This document shows positions 15,792-24,815 of a stretch of DNA of 64,000 nucleotides, in pieces. Position 1 is the stretch's first letter. Each line of letters opens with the position of its first letter. Source of the stretch: Idiomarina piscisalsi (GTDB lineage: Bacteria > Pseudomonadota > Gammaproteobacteria > Enterobacterales > Alteromonadaceae). The stretch is from NCBI RefSeq assembly GCF_002211765.1, contig NZ_CP022133.1:496001-560000 (forward strand), in the 5' to 3' direction. A program made the position numbers and the translations under genes. The notes under the pieces are model-generated. The model was given only the letters and a program-made list of their open reading frames with translations, was not told where the DNA came from and made no database searches.

Positions 15792-18002
15792 ATGAAACAG
15801 CCCAAATTTCAGAAATCAATGATTGCAGCAGCGGTCGCTACGTTGCTGGGGAGTCCGGTGGCTTTAGCGCAGCAAAACGAAGAAGCTGAAGTCGATGAAG
15901 GTAAACTGGAGCGTATTGAAGTAACAGCGCGCCGGACAAACGAAAGTTTGCAAGAAGTGCCGGTGGCAGTATCTGCTTTTGGTGAAGGTGACTTGGAGCG
16001 TGAGGGCATCGAGGACATTACTGAATTGCAGTACAAAATGCCGAATACCACCTTTCAGGTCAGCCGCGGCACTAACTCAACGTTAACCGCCTATATTCGA
16101 GGTGTTGGTCAGCAGGATCCACTATGGGGTTTTGAACCAGGCGTTGGTATCTATATTGACGATGTCTATGTTGCAAGGCCTCAAGGCGCAGTTTTAGAAG
16201 TACTAGATGTTCAGCGTGTCGAAGTTCTTCGTGGTCCTCAGGGAACGTTATATGGCAAGAACACCATTGGTGGTGCCATGAAGTATGTGACGCGTGAGCT
16301 GACTGGCTATAACGAGTTTGAATTAAAAGGTACGGTTGGTACTTACAACCAAAGAGACCTGAAAGTGTCAGGGCAAACTGCACTGGCAGATAACTTCTAC
16401 GTAGGTGGAGCCTTCGCCACGCTTAATCGAGATGGCTTCGGCGAATTCGTTAATACGGGCGATGAAAATTACAATAAAGAGTTAATGACCGGCCGCTTTA
16501 ATGCCAAATGGCTCGTGAATAAAGGCATTAACGTGAAATTCGCCGCCGATTGGACAAAAGACGATTCAAACGCACGCGGTGGTCATCGTGAGCAAGAATC
16601 CTTGTTGAGTGATGAACCACGTTTAACGGACGTTTATGATTCGTATACGGCCATGCCAACCTGGAACGAAGTTGAGACCGAAGGTTACTCAATGACCGTT
16701 GACTGGGCGATCAACAATGACTGGATGTTTAAGTCAATTACGGCTTATCGGGAAGGTTACACCAACACCAATATCGACTTTGACTCCACGGTAAACCCGG
16801 TCCTTTTGGTGCCAGCTGTTTATGAAGATGATCAAACCACCCAGGAGTTCCAGTTCATGTACCGCGATGACCGACTGGACTTCGTGGGTGGTTTGTACTT
16901 TTATGAAGGTGAAGCCTGTGGTGAGTTCGGGACCGTCTTAGGTTTACTGGGGCTTTCTATCGATACCGGCGGTTGTGTTGATACGTCAAGCGAGGCGCTG
17001 TTTGGTCAGGCAACTTACCAGCTGGATGATCAATGGTCAGTGACGTTGGGCGGGCGTTATACACGAGATGATAAGAATGCTGACGTCTTTAGGTACACTT
17101 ATGCTGGTGTTAAGTTCCTGGACCGCGGCGATTACTCGGCGGATCCTATTGTCGTGAATTCAGATTTCACAACGCAGGCTGACTGGAGTAAGTTCAGCCC
17201 ACACGCAAGCGTCAGTTATCAAGTTGCTCCTGCGGTTATGCTTTATGCAAGCTACAGTAACGGCTTCAAGTCGGGCGGTGTTGATATGCGAGCGGATGTA
17301 TCACTGAACCCTGATGCTGCCAACCCTTATGACCCGGAAACGGTTGATACTGTTGAGTTTGGTGTTAAAAGTGAGTTGCTCGATGGTCGTATGCGATTGA
17401 ACGCGGCAACCTTTTTCTCCGATTACCAGGATATGCAGGTCACTGTGCAGCGTGCTATCGAAGGCGGAGGCGTTGCGTCTCAAGTTTTGAACGCAGCCGA
17501 TTCAACCGTTCAAGGTTTTGAGATTGAGTCCACCTTTGCAGCGACTCCAACATTAAACTTTAACGGCTCACTGGGCTACATCGATGCGGAATTTGACTCG
17601 GTAGCGTTCTTTAACCCGGAAACGCAACAAGTGGAAGACGTTTCTGACTTATGGTCTTTCCAAAACACTCCGAAAGTAACGGCAAACCTAGGTTTTACCA
17701 AAGAATTTGAACTCGAGAGTGGCTCAATGGTTTGGTCAACAACCGTTTCTTATCGTGACGACACTCAAATCTTTGAAGTGCCTTCACCTTTAGATGAGGA
17801 AGCATACAGTCTGACGAATACCAGCCTCGTTTGGTACTCAAATTCCGGTCAGTGGACCGTAGGCCTACACGCGAAGAACGTTTTCGATGAAGAGTATCGA
17901 GTCTCTGGCTACAACTTTGGCTCAACCTTTGGCGAAAATATCGTGACTGGCTACTACGGTGACCCGCGGACCGTATCGCTCTCAGTCGGTTATCGTTTTT
18001 AA
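15792..18002 (+). CDS. TonB-dependent outer-membrane receptor
   Basis: A 736-residue protein with a signal peptide (cleavage near ALAQQ), a TonB-box-like stretch (LERIEVTARRT), a plug domain with VEVLRGPQGTLYGKNTIGGA, and a 22-strand-type barrel ending in the outer-membrane signature VSLSVGYRF. It imports an unidentified ligand across the outer membrane using TonB energy. AGGGGA precedes the ATG. It is divergent from the gntP-ligase-hydrolase operon and precedes the CrbR-like regulator, so it may bring in the ester or acid handled by that operon. Confidence 0.93.
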   Translation: MKQPKFQKSMIAAAVATLLGSPVALAQQNEEAEVDEGKLERIEVTARRTNESLQEVPVAVSAFGEGDLEREGIEDITELQYKMPNTTFQVSRGTNSTLTAYIRGVGQQDPLWGFEPGVGIYIDDVYVARPQGAVLEVLDVQRVEVLRGPQGTLYGKNTIGGAMKYVTRELTGYNEFELKGTVGTYNQRDLKVSGQTALADNFYVGGAFATLNRDGFGEFVNTGDENYNKELMTGRFNAKWLVNKGINVKFAADWTKDDSNARGGHREQESLLSDEPRLTDVYDSYTAMPTWNEVETEGYSMTVDWAINNDWMFKSITAYREGYTNTNIDFDSTVNPVLLVPAVYEDDQTTQEFQFMYRDDRLDFVGGLYFYEGEACGEFGTVLGLLGLSIDTGGCVDTSSEALFGQATYQLDDQWSVTLGGRYTRDDKNADVFRYTYAGVKFLDRGDYSADPIVVNSDFTTQADWSKFSPHASVSYQVAPAVMLYASYSNGFKSGGVDMRADVSLNPDAANPYDPETVDTVEFGVKSELLDGRMRLNAATFFSDYQDMQVTVQRAIEGGGVASQVLNAADSTVQGFEIESTFAATPTLNFNGSLGYIDAEFDSVAFFNPETQQVEDVSDLWSFQNTPKVTANLGFTKEFELESGSMVWSTTVSYRDDTQIFEVPSPLDEEAYSLTNTSLVWYSNSGQWTVGLHAKNVFDEEYRVSGYNFGSTFGENIVTGYYGDPRTVSLSVGYRF

Positions 18003-18011
18003 CTCCCGCTC

Positions 18012-18049
18012 GCCAGTATTGCCGATCATCCGGTAATACTGGCTTTTTT
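18012..18049 (+). terminator. Rho-independent terminator after the TonB receptor
   Basis: GCCAGTATT (18012-18020) pairs with AATACTGGC (18035-18043). The stem extends inward past one mismatch to CCG/CGG and is followed directly by TTTTTT (18044-18049). It separates the receptor from the response regulator gene. Confidence 0.85.
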
Positions 18050-18065
18050 CCTCTAAGTCGATAGC

Positions 18066-18758
18066 ATGGTCATGAAAGACACCTCACATAATAATAAGAA
18101 TATGGCCAGAGCAATCATCGCTGATGACCACCCGCTGTTTCGGGCGGCAATGAAGCAGGCTTTAAGCGAGAGCCTGGAAAGTGACATCATTGAAGTTTCT
18201 AGCTTTGAGCAGTTAGAACAGTTGTTAGAACAACAACCCCAAGTCGAAATCGTGTTTTTAGACCTCTCTATGCCCGGCAATAAAGGGTTAACAGGGCTTA
18301 CTGTACTGAGAAGTCAGTACCCCGATATCCTCGTTGTTATTGTTTCCGCAAATGAAGACACCAACGTTATTCGTCAAGCAATGGCGCTCGGGGCGAGTGG
18401 TTACATACCAAAATCCGTGCCTTTACCACAATGGCAAGTAGCGGTATCAACGGTTTTAGCCGGATACAATTGGCTGCCGGAAAGCATGAGTAACATTGAC
18501 TTGTCGGCCAGTGAAGACATGACTGAGTTTGCTAACAAGCTTGAGCAGTTAACACCACAGCAGTTTAAAGTATTGCAATGCATCGCTGACGGCTTGCTTA
18601 ACAAACAGATAGCCTATGAGCTTGGTGTGCAAGAAACCACTATCAAGCAGCATGCATCCGCTATTTTACGCAAGTTGGGCTGTGTTAACCGAACTCAGGC
18701 AGGCATTCTATTCCGGGAGATGTTAGATACCCCGGACGCGACGAATGAGGCGTTTTAA
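18066..18758 (+). CDS. crbR: LuxR-family response regulator, CrbR/ErdR-like
   Basis: A 230-residue two-domain regulator. The receiver domain has acidic residues IIADDHPLF and the phosphoacceptor Asp66 in VFLDLSMPG. The C-terminal NarL/LuxR HTH is at about residues 165-225 (LNKQIAYELGVQETTIKQH). The best parallel I know is CrbR of Vibrio, or ErdR of Pseudomonas, which works with an SLC5-type histidine kinase to control acetyl-CoA synthetase and acetate use; that kinase type is encoded opposite. The symbol is by analogy. The start is uncertain: ATG at 18066, 18072 and 18102 (MARAIIADD) are all possible. The 3' end overlaps crbS by 36 bases tail to tail. Confidence 0.8.
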   Translation: MVMKDTSHNNKNMARAIIADDHPLFRAAMKQALSESLESDIIEVSSFEQLEQLLEQQPQVEIVFLDLSMPGNKGLTGLTVLRSQYPDILVVIVSANEDTNVIRQAMALGASGYIPKSVPLPQWQVAVSTVLAGYNWLPESMSNIDLSASEDMTEFANKLEQLTPQQFKVLQCIADGLLNKQIAYELGVQETTIKQHASAILRKLGCVNRTQAGILFREMLDTPDATNEAF

Positions 18759-21700
18759 AGCGCCTGTTTTTAAAGGTTTAGGGATAAAGTAAGCATTAAC
18801 TTCCAGTGCCTCTTCCCGCAGTGATTCATTAGGGTCAGCAGAATTGATGATGGCTGGAGTTTGGGTATTCCAACGGGCTCGAAGTTGCTTAACAACATTG
18901 ATGCCTGTCAGTCCGTCATCCAGGTGATAGTCTGCCAAAATTAAGTCACATTCGATTGAGTGTTGTATGTCATCCATGCCGCTAGCTGACTCAACATTAG
19001 CGCCCCAGTCCTCCATCAGCTGTGAGGTTGCTTCTAACACTTGTTTATCGTTATCAATCACCAAAACGGTCATGCCATAAAGCGGCTTTGAATTCTCTAC
19101 GGCCTCCTGGGGTTTAACGGTTATCGGGCTTGATGCCCATTTTATCACCGGTAAAGAGAGTTTGAATGCAGTCCCCTGCTCAGGTGCTGAGCGCATATCG
19201 AGCTTAATCGTCAGCAGCTCACACATACGTTTAACAATAGATAGCCCCAGACCCAGCCCTGGGTTATCGCCAGTTGACGGAAGCTGGTGAAACTCCTTAA
19301 AAATTTCCGATTGTTTGTGTTCGGGAATGCCGGGGCCAGTGTCAATAACCCAAATATCGATTGACGCCTGATGACGCCTGATTCCTATGACGATGCGACC
19401 CGACTCGGTGTATCTCACTGCGTTCGATAATAGGTTCTGCAGTATACGCGTTAACAGTTTGCGGTCGCTGCGTATAACAGCCGAGGTTGGGTGATACGTA
19501 AATTGAAGGGTTTTCTCTTCAGCGACAAATCGATAGCGCTCGGCTAACGGTTTTATAATTGAGTTTAGGTCGACTTCTTGGTAATCGGGTTGCAAATTTC
19601 CGGAATCGAGTTTGGTCATATCGAGCAGCATAGTAAGTAATTCTTCTGCATGTTCGAGAGAGCGTTGGATATTCTCCGCTAAAGGTTGCTGCTCTTGCGG
19701 TACGCGCGATTGCAACATTTCACAAAACAAGCTGGCGGCATTAAAAGGCTGCATCAGATCATGGCTTACTGCCGCAAAAAATCGTGATTTGCTTTTATGA
19801 GCTTCCTCTTCAGCAAGCTTGGCCTTCAATAGCTGCTTCGTTCGGTCATCAACGCGCTCCTCAAGCTCTTGGTTGATTCGCTGGAGTTGCTTTTGTGCGT
19901 CGATACGTTCGGTAATATCGCTGTACGTAGTGACGAAGCCGCCCCCCGGCATGGGGTTGCCCTGTAATTCAATGGTCAACTTACCTTGCTGGCGCTGATA
20001 CCGGTATGCGCTACCAGCTTGCAAATAATCAAGCCGCTTTTCAATCTCCTCGTCGGCACTGGCGCCGTCGGAGCAGCTGAGCATGCCTCGTTGGGCATTA
20101 AATCGTAAAAGCTCTTCAACCGGCATTCCAGCTTTAACCAGCCCATCTGGATAATCAAAAATTTCCAGATACCGACGGTTCCAGGCGACCAATCGAAGTT
20201 CCTGGTCTACAACACTTATTCCCTGAGGAATGTTTTCAACGGAGGACTGCAGCAATTCGCGATTAAATTGGTACAGCTTTGATGCTTCCGTTGCCCACTC
20301 CACCATGCTCGATACCGGAGCGTCATTCTGTTTTGACACCGTGTCCAGCAACAGTCTGCTGGCGGACGTGCCGATAATGGCTGAAAGCTCTCGTTCTATA
20401 CGAATAAGTGCTGGCGCAGGAACCACGGCATTGCTATTAATTGTTTGAGCATCGACGTTTAGCCGCGTATGAATTGCTTGTAATTGTTGTTCGTTATAAA
20501 AGCGAGTTAACAGTGAGTGTACGGTTCCCCAACTAATGACCGGTTGGTTAATGTATTCACTTTTATCACTTGCTGGATAATGGTTCCCCATGCTTCCTTT
20601 GGAGAGCAATGAAAAAACGGTAAAACACAATAGATTGAGACTGAGACTGAGTAGTACGCCATTGGCAATCTCGATATCGGTCAGTCCCGAGTCTCTTCCT
20701 ATCGATGGAATAAGCAGTAGTGCCAACCACACGCAGGTGCCGACGAAGAGTCCGCTGAAAACACCAGCTTGAGAAGCGCGCTTCCATAAAACCGTCGCTA
20801 GTATGCCAGGAGCTAGCTGTGCTAGCAGGGCGAGAGATAAAAGCCCGGAGTTAACCAGCGGCATTGAGTCAATGGTGACCTGATAATAGAGGTAGGCCAT
20901 CAACATGACAATGACAATGGTGACTCTGCGTATTCTCAAAATTCGTTTAGGGGTGAAGCTAAATTGCCGTAACCGGCTTTTCGTTAAACGCAGCCAAATA
21001 GGCATTACGACGTCATTAGAAATCATAATGCTGAGCGCTAATAAGGCGATAATCACCATGCTGGTAGCCGCAGATAAGCCGCCAATAAAAGCGACCAAAG
21101 TAATGTCCGGGCGGTCGCTTATCAGTGGAACACTCAGTAAAAATGTGTCATTTGCCGCTTGCTCTGGCGCCAAATGGAGTGCGCCAAGCGCAATGGGTAA
21201 AATGAAGAAGTTAATACCGAATAAGTACAACGGAAATGCCCAGCGGGCTACTTTTAATTCATCGGGGTGCGTGTTTTCCACGTAACTAACATGAAACTGC
21301 CGTGGTAGACAGAACATGGATAATGCCCCCAATAATATATGAACACTAAATACGTAGGCGCCGCCTTTTTCTCCGGTCAATACGTCACGAGTAAGCGGAT
21401 TTTCGAAGCTGCTTTTTAGAAGGTCACTCAGCCCGTCAAAAACACTGTAACTAACGAACAGGCCAACGATAACAAAAGCAACGAGTTTGACGATGGATTC
21501 GAAGGCAATCGCATCCATTAGTCCAGAATGTTGCTCTGCGAGGCTAAGTCTGCGGGTTCCGAATAAAAAACCGAACCCAACCATGAACAAAGCAACCAGA
21601 AACGATAGATCGGAAAGCCAAAGCGGACTGTTGTCGAAGCCTGTGACTGCTGCAAAACTGGATGTCACCGCTCGTAGTTGTAAGGATATATAAGGCACAA

Positions 21701-22070
21701 CAGCGACAAATGCTGTTAGCGCAACCGCTGCCGCTAAAATAGGCGACTTACTGTAACGAGTGCCTATTAAGTCAGCGATAGAGGTGATGTTTTTCTGCTT
21801 ACAATAATTCAGAAGTTTAAGCTGAATGCCGTGCAACAGTAAAAAGACGATAATGGCGCCAACGTAGGTTGGGGCAAACGCCCATCCATAATAAGCCGAT
21901 TGAGTTACTGTGCCAAAGAATGCCCATGAGGTGCAGTGAACCCCTTGAGCCAGTGAGTAACGGTAAGGTTTTACGGTGTTCGACGACGACTTATCGCCTC
22001 TGTATGCAATAAAAAACAGAACAGCGAGGTACGTAATAGCTGCAAATACCGTTAGCTCAATGCTTAGCAT
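18723..22070 (-). CDS. crbS: SLC5-type hybrid sensor histidine kinase, CrbS/MxtR-like
   Basis: A 1115-residue hybrid kinase. Residues 1-490 form a sodium:solute symporter (SLC5) domain with about 13 membrane segments. Then comes a STAC-like linker (about 520-590) and a PAS domain (about 610-720, ENIPQGISVVDQELRLVAWN). The His-kinase core has H-box AAVSHDLMQPFNAAS, then the N-box region LLSNAVRYTESG and G-box GLGLGLSIVKRM. A C-terminal receiver carries Asp in LILADYHLDDG. This architecture is that of CrbS/MxtR/CbrA-type kinases, which sense a transported solute such as acetate. It starts 2 bases after the TRIC-like gene ends, so the two are cotranscribed, and it faces crbR. Assignment to CrbS rather than CbrA rests on the LuxR-type partner. 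Confidence 0.87.
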   Translation of the reverse strand: MLSIELTVFAAITYLAVLFFIAYRGDKSSSNTVKPYRYSLAQGVHCTSWAFFGTVTQSAYYGWAFAPTYVGAIIVFLLLHGIQLKLLNYCKQKNITSIADLIGTRYSKSPILAAAVALTAFVAVVPYISLQLRAVTSSFAAVTGFDNSPLWLSDLSFLVALFMVGFGFLFGTRRLSLAEQHSGLMDAIAFESIVKLVAFVIVGLFVSYSVFDGLSDLLKSSFENPLTRDVLTGEKGGAYVFSVHILLGALSMFCLPRQFHVSYVENTHPDELKVARWAFPLYLFGINFFILPIALGALHLAPEQAANDTFLLSVPLISDRPDITLVAFIGGLSAATSMVIIALLALSIMISNDVVMPIWLRLTKSRLRQFSFTPKRILRIRRVTIVIVMLMAYLYYQVTIDSMPLVNSGLLSLALLAQLAPGILATVLWKRASQAGVFSGLFVGTCVWLALLLIPSIGRDSGLTDIEIANGVLLSLSLNLLCFTVFSLLSKGSMGNHYPASDKSEYINQPVISWGTVHSLLTRFYNEQQLQAIHTRLNVDAQTINSNAVVPAPALIRIERELSAIIGTSASRLLLDTVSKQNDAPVSSMVEWATEASKLYQFNRELLQSSVENIPQGISVVDQELRLVAWNRRYLEIFDYPDGLVKAGMPVEELLRFNAQRGMLSCSDGASADEEIEKRLDYLQAGSAYRYQRQQGKLTIELQGNPMPGGGFVTTYSDITERIDAQKQLQRINQELEERVDDRTKQLLKAKLAEEEAHKSKSRFFAAVSHDLMQPFNAASLFCEMLQSRVPQEQQPLAENIQRSLEHAEELLTMLLDMTKLDSGNLQPDYQEVDLNSIIKPLAERYRFVAEEKTLQFTYHPTSAVIRSDRKLLTRILQNLLSNAVRYTESGRIVIGIRRHQASIDIWVIDTGPGIPEHKQSEIFKEFHQLPSTGDNPGLGLGLSIVKRMCELLTIKLDMRSAPEQGTAFKLSLPVIKWASSPITVKPQEAVENSKPLYGMTVLVIDNDKQVLEATSQLMEDWGANVESASGMDDIQHSIECDLILADYHLDDGLTGINVVKQLRARWNTQTPAIINSADPNESLREEALEVNAYFIPKPLKTGALKRLIRRVRGI
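18748..18771 (+). terminator. Terminator of crbR nested on its stop codon
   Basis: AGGCG (18748-18752) pairs with CGCCT (18761-18765) around TTTTAAAG and is followed by GTTTTT. The TAA stop of crbR (18756-18758) sits in the loop. The stem is short but the T-run is good. It lies within the 3' end of the convergent crbS gene. Confidence 0.5.
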
Positions 22071-22072
22071 GT

Positions 22073-22690
22073 CTAGTAGTGATCCTGATGGTCACGAAAT
22101 ACCGTGAGTGACCATTGATATTTAATCGCCCCCAAGCGCATGACTAATGTTGCTGACATACCTGCTGCAAGTGCGATAAGCGGTTGGAATGGCACTAATA
22201 AAACGTAAACCGTCGCGCCAACCAGACAAGTGGTTGCGTAAAGTTCACCTTTGAGGACCATAGGTACGTCGCGCGCAAGTACATCGCGAAGCATGCCGCC
22301 AAAACACGCCGATATCGTGCCCATAATGACGGCAATGAACGGTGAGAACCCAGCCGTCAGTGTTTTTTCCGCGCCCATAGCGGCGAAAAAGGCGAGACCG
22401 AAAGCATCGGCTATTTGCAGCGTTGTCATGGGTATGTAGGCTTTGAACCTCAACCAGACAATCGTCAATAGCGCCGCCGTTAAAATGGTGTACAGATAGA
22501 CCTCATCATGCGTCCAGAAAACCGGCAAGCCGAGTATAAGGTCGCGGATGGTGCCGCCGCCAATAGCGGTTGCGGAGGCAAGAACGATGACGCCAAAACC
22601 GTCCATCTTCTTACGAAACGCTAATAATGTGCCAGCTATCGCAAAAACAGCGACACCAGCCTGATCTGTCCAGTAGAATATATGTTCCAT
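22073..22690 (-). CDS. TRIC-family cation channel protein (UPF0126/YicG-like)
   Basis: A 205-residue membrane protein made of two tandem repeats of three membrane helices. Both repeats carry the family glycine/Arg-Asp signature: GGGTIRDLILG near residue 45 and FGGMLRDVLARD near residue 130, followed by VLKGELYAT. Prokaryotic TRIC relatives form trimeric monovalent-cation channels; the physiological role in bacteria is not settled. It is the first gene of the transcript that continues into crbS. Confidence 0.88.
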   Translation of the reverse strand: MEHIFYWTDQAGVAVFAIAGTLLAFRKKMDGFGVIVLASATAIGGGTIRDLILGLPVFWTHDEVYLYTILTAALLTIVWLRFKAYIPMTTLQIADAFGLAFFAAMGAEKTLTAGFSPFIAVIMGTISACFGGMLRDVLARDVPMVLKGELYATTCLVGATVYVLLVPFQPLIALAAGMSATLVMRLGAIKYQWSLTVFRDHQDHY

Positions 22691-22798
22691 GTGCGGTATA
22701 AAAGATCAAAATGTTAAGGCTTAGTTTGTCATTAACTTTTGATGATGCCCAGTACAAATTATGCCGCCTCATAACAGTACAGCTAAGGATTAGCGCCA

Positions 22799-24312
22799 AT
22801 GAGTGTTACCCAGTGCACTACAAAGCATGCAGTTGATGAACTGGTAGAATCATATCAGCGAGTGCCTATGCTCATTATAGCGACGCACCCGAACCGCGAC
22901 CGTATTGGCGAACGAGCAGCATTGCTCGACTTGCACTTGTCCGGAACCGACTATTTAAGTCGCGTAAAACCCGAGTTCGCCAAAAATGGTAATGCGGGGC
23001 GAGCGTTGCTTGACGAATATGTGAGTCGCTCCCCCATTATTTTTGAATCCACAGATAATGGCGGCATTAAATTGCGAGCACACAGTACAAAGACAGTGCT
23101 GACTATAGCCGGACGACGTCCCCAGGACGAGTACTTGATAAGTGAGGACGAGCTCGACAATGGCGTGGTGCTAGGGCTTAATCACCGAATTGTATTGTTG
23201 CTTAAAAGTCTTCCATTAAAAGATACAACGGTCGATGATAACCATACACTCATGGGGCTAAGCGCAGACATCCAGGCAATACGTCAGCGGATTTCGCACC
23301 TAGCCACCCTGTCTGTTCCTGTGATTATTCGAGGCGCGATTGGCGTTGGTAAGCAACAAGCGGCGCATGCTATTCATAAAGAGCAGTTTGGTGATGATAA
23401 GCCCTTTATCTCCGTAAACTTAGCCGCAATTCACGATGCGGTCGCTGAGGTTGAATTATTTGGGGTCGTCCGAAACGGCAAACATCAGGCGGGTTATTTT
23501 GAACAAGCCGCCGGAGGAACCATTGTACTGGAGGATATTGAGGATGCTTCCGATAATATCCACAAGTTGCTGAACAGAGCTTTGCAGAGCCAAAGTGTCA
23601 TGCCGAAAGATGGTGCACATGCACTACCTATTGAGTGTCGCATTATTATAACGAGTCACCAGGAGAGCAGCGCGGTCGATGAATCGTCGATGGTTTCAAT
23701 GCTGTTTGAAAAATTGGCTCCTTATCAGCTGTTTATGCCACCTTTAGTGCAGCGCAGAGAAGATATTGGCCTACTCTTTAACGCGTTTGTGCGTGAACAA
23801 TGGTGCAAACTCTATCCGGAAACAACAGACCAATTTGTCATACCGGGTGAATTGATGAAGCAACTTATGACTTTCACCTGGCCGGGCAATGTGCGTCAGC
23901 TTAGAAATGTCGCAAGGCAAGTGGTTATAGACAGTCGAAATCAAGAACAAATGTATTTAGACCCTCAGTTATTATCTTTATTGAAGCCGTCGTCCTCTAA
24001 AGTGGGCCCGGCTGAGTCAGAGTCTAAACAACGTCGACCCAACAGCGTGAGTCGGGGGAATTAACCGGAGCACTTGAGAGCTGCCGCTTTGAACTTCAAG
24101 CCGTTGCTAAAAGGCTGAACATATCCCGGGCGTCTGTTTATCAGCTAATCCAGCGTTTTGATGGTCTTCATACGGCGCAAGATCTCAGTGAGTCGGATAT
24201 TAAAGATTGTTACGCGAAACATCGGGGCGATACCGAAGCAATGATGTGGGAATTACGGGTCTCGCAGATAGGCTTGAGACGCCGTTTAAAAAGCTTAGGT
24301 TATGACATTTGA
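22799..24312 (+). pseudogene. Sigma-54-activator-like regulator, frameshifted before its Fis-type HTH
   Basis: The first frame (22799-24064, 421 codons) encodes an FHA-like N-terminal region (residues 20-140, including HPNRDRIGERAALLDLHLSG) and an AAA+ domain. The Walker A is GAIGVGKQ, the Walker B region is GGTIVLEDIE, and there is a sensor segment FTWPGNVRQLRN. The GAFTGA loop that contacts sigma-54 is absent (GVVRNGKHQAGYFEQA). The expected Fis-type DNA-binding helix-turn-helix is present but in the next frame, ending at the TGA at 24310-24312: LQAVAKRLNISRASVYQLIQ. Moving back one base at the GGGGG run (24054-24058) joins them cleanly into about 504 residues. So this is a mutation, a sequencing error, or, less likely, programmed -1 slippage. 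Confidence 0.8.
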
Positions 24313-24450
24313 TTCTACTGAGAGTGGAAGAACTTTCTGTTAAGATACATTGTCTGTAAATTGCGAATTGTATTTTGGTTCCTGTGTCCCCATATCTTCG
24401 GGGAAGCAACTAAAACGAATAATAATTTAACATTAATTTGAGGGAAACTT

Positions 24451-24786
24451 ATGGACTTTTTTATTAGCCCGGCATATGCCCAGGAAGCTGGTGGACAAAG
24501 CGGTGGCGGTATGGAACTTATTTTCATGCTGGTCATGTTCGCGTTGATTTTCTATTTCATGATTTACCGCCCACAAGCGAAACGCGTGAAAAAACATAAA
24601 GAACTGATGGGCTCTTTAAGTAAAGGTGATGAAGTACTGACTCAAGGCGGGTTAGTTGGAAAAATCACTAAAGTAAGCGATGAAAAAGATTTTCTTGTTA
24701 TCGCATTAACTGACGAGTTAGAAGTGACCATTCAAAAAGGTGCTGTGACTTCTGTTCTTCCTAAAGGAACCATGAAATCACTGTAA
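24451..24786 (+). CDS. yajC: Preprotein translocase subunit YajC
   Basis: A 111-residue small membrane protein with one N-terminal transmembrane helix (MELIFMLVMFALIFYFMIY), followed by the conserved RPQAKRVKKHKELMGSLSKGDEV and a C-terminal beta-rich cytosolic domain (TQGGLVGKITKV). It associates with SecDF to support protein export. It heads the yajC-secD-secF operon, with secD 29 bases downstream. The upstream tgt/queA genes usual in relatives are not present here. GAGGGA lies about 8 bases before the ATG. Confidence 0.96.
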   Translation: MDFFISPAYAQEAGGQSGGGMELIFMLVMFALIFYFMIYRPQAKRVKKHKELMGSLSKGDEVLTQGGLVGKITKVSDEKDFLVIALTDELEVTIQKGAVTSVLPKGTMKSL

Positions 24787-24815
24787 AGTGATAAAGAAAT
24801 AAGCAGGGGCACGAC

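Noticed and set aside
24054..24058. Programmed -1 frameshifting as the main explanation of the split regulator
   Set aside because: A single GGG codon can slip, but no classical heptamer, downstream pseudoknot or upstream ribosome-binding stimulator is evident; a sequencing error or mutation is simpler.
24028..24312. HTH fragment as a separate small gene
   Set aside because: It has no plausible start codon and reads as the missing C-terminus of the preceding regulator.
24378..24410. Small CCCC/GGGG hairpin upstream of yajC
   Set aside because: Four pairs only, no T-run and no link to a known leader.
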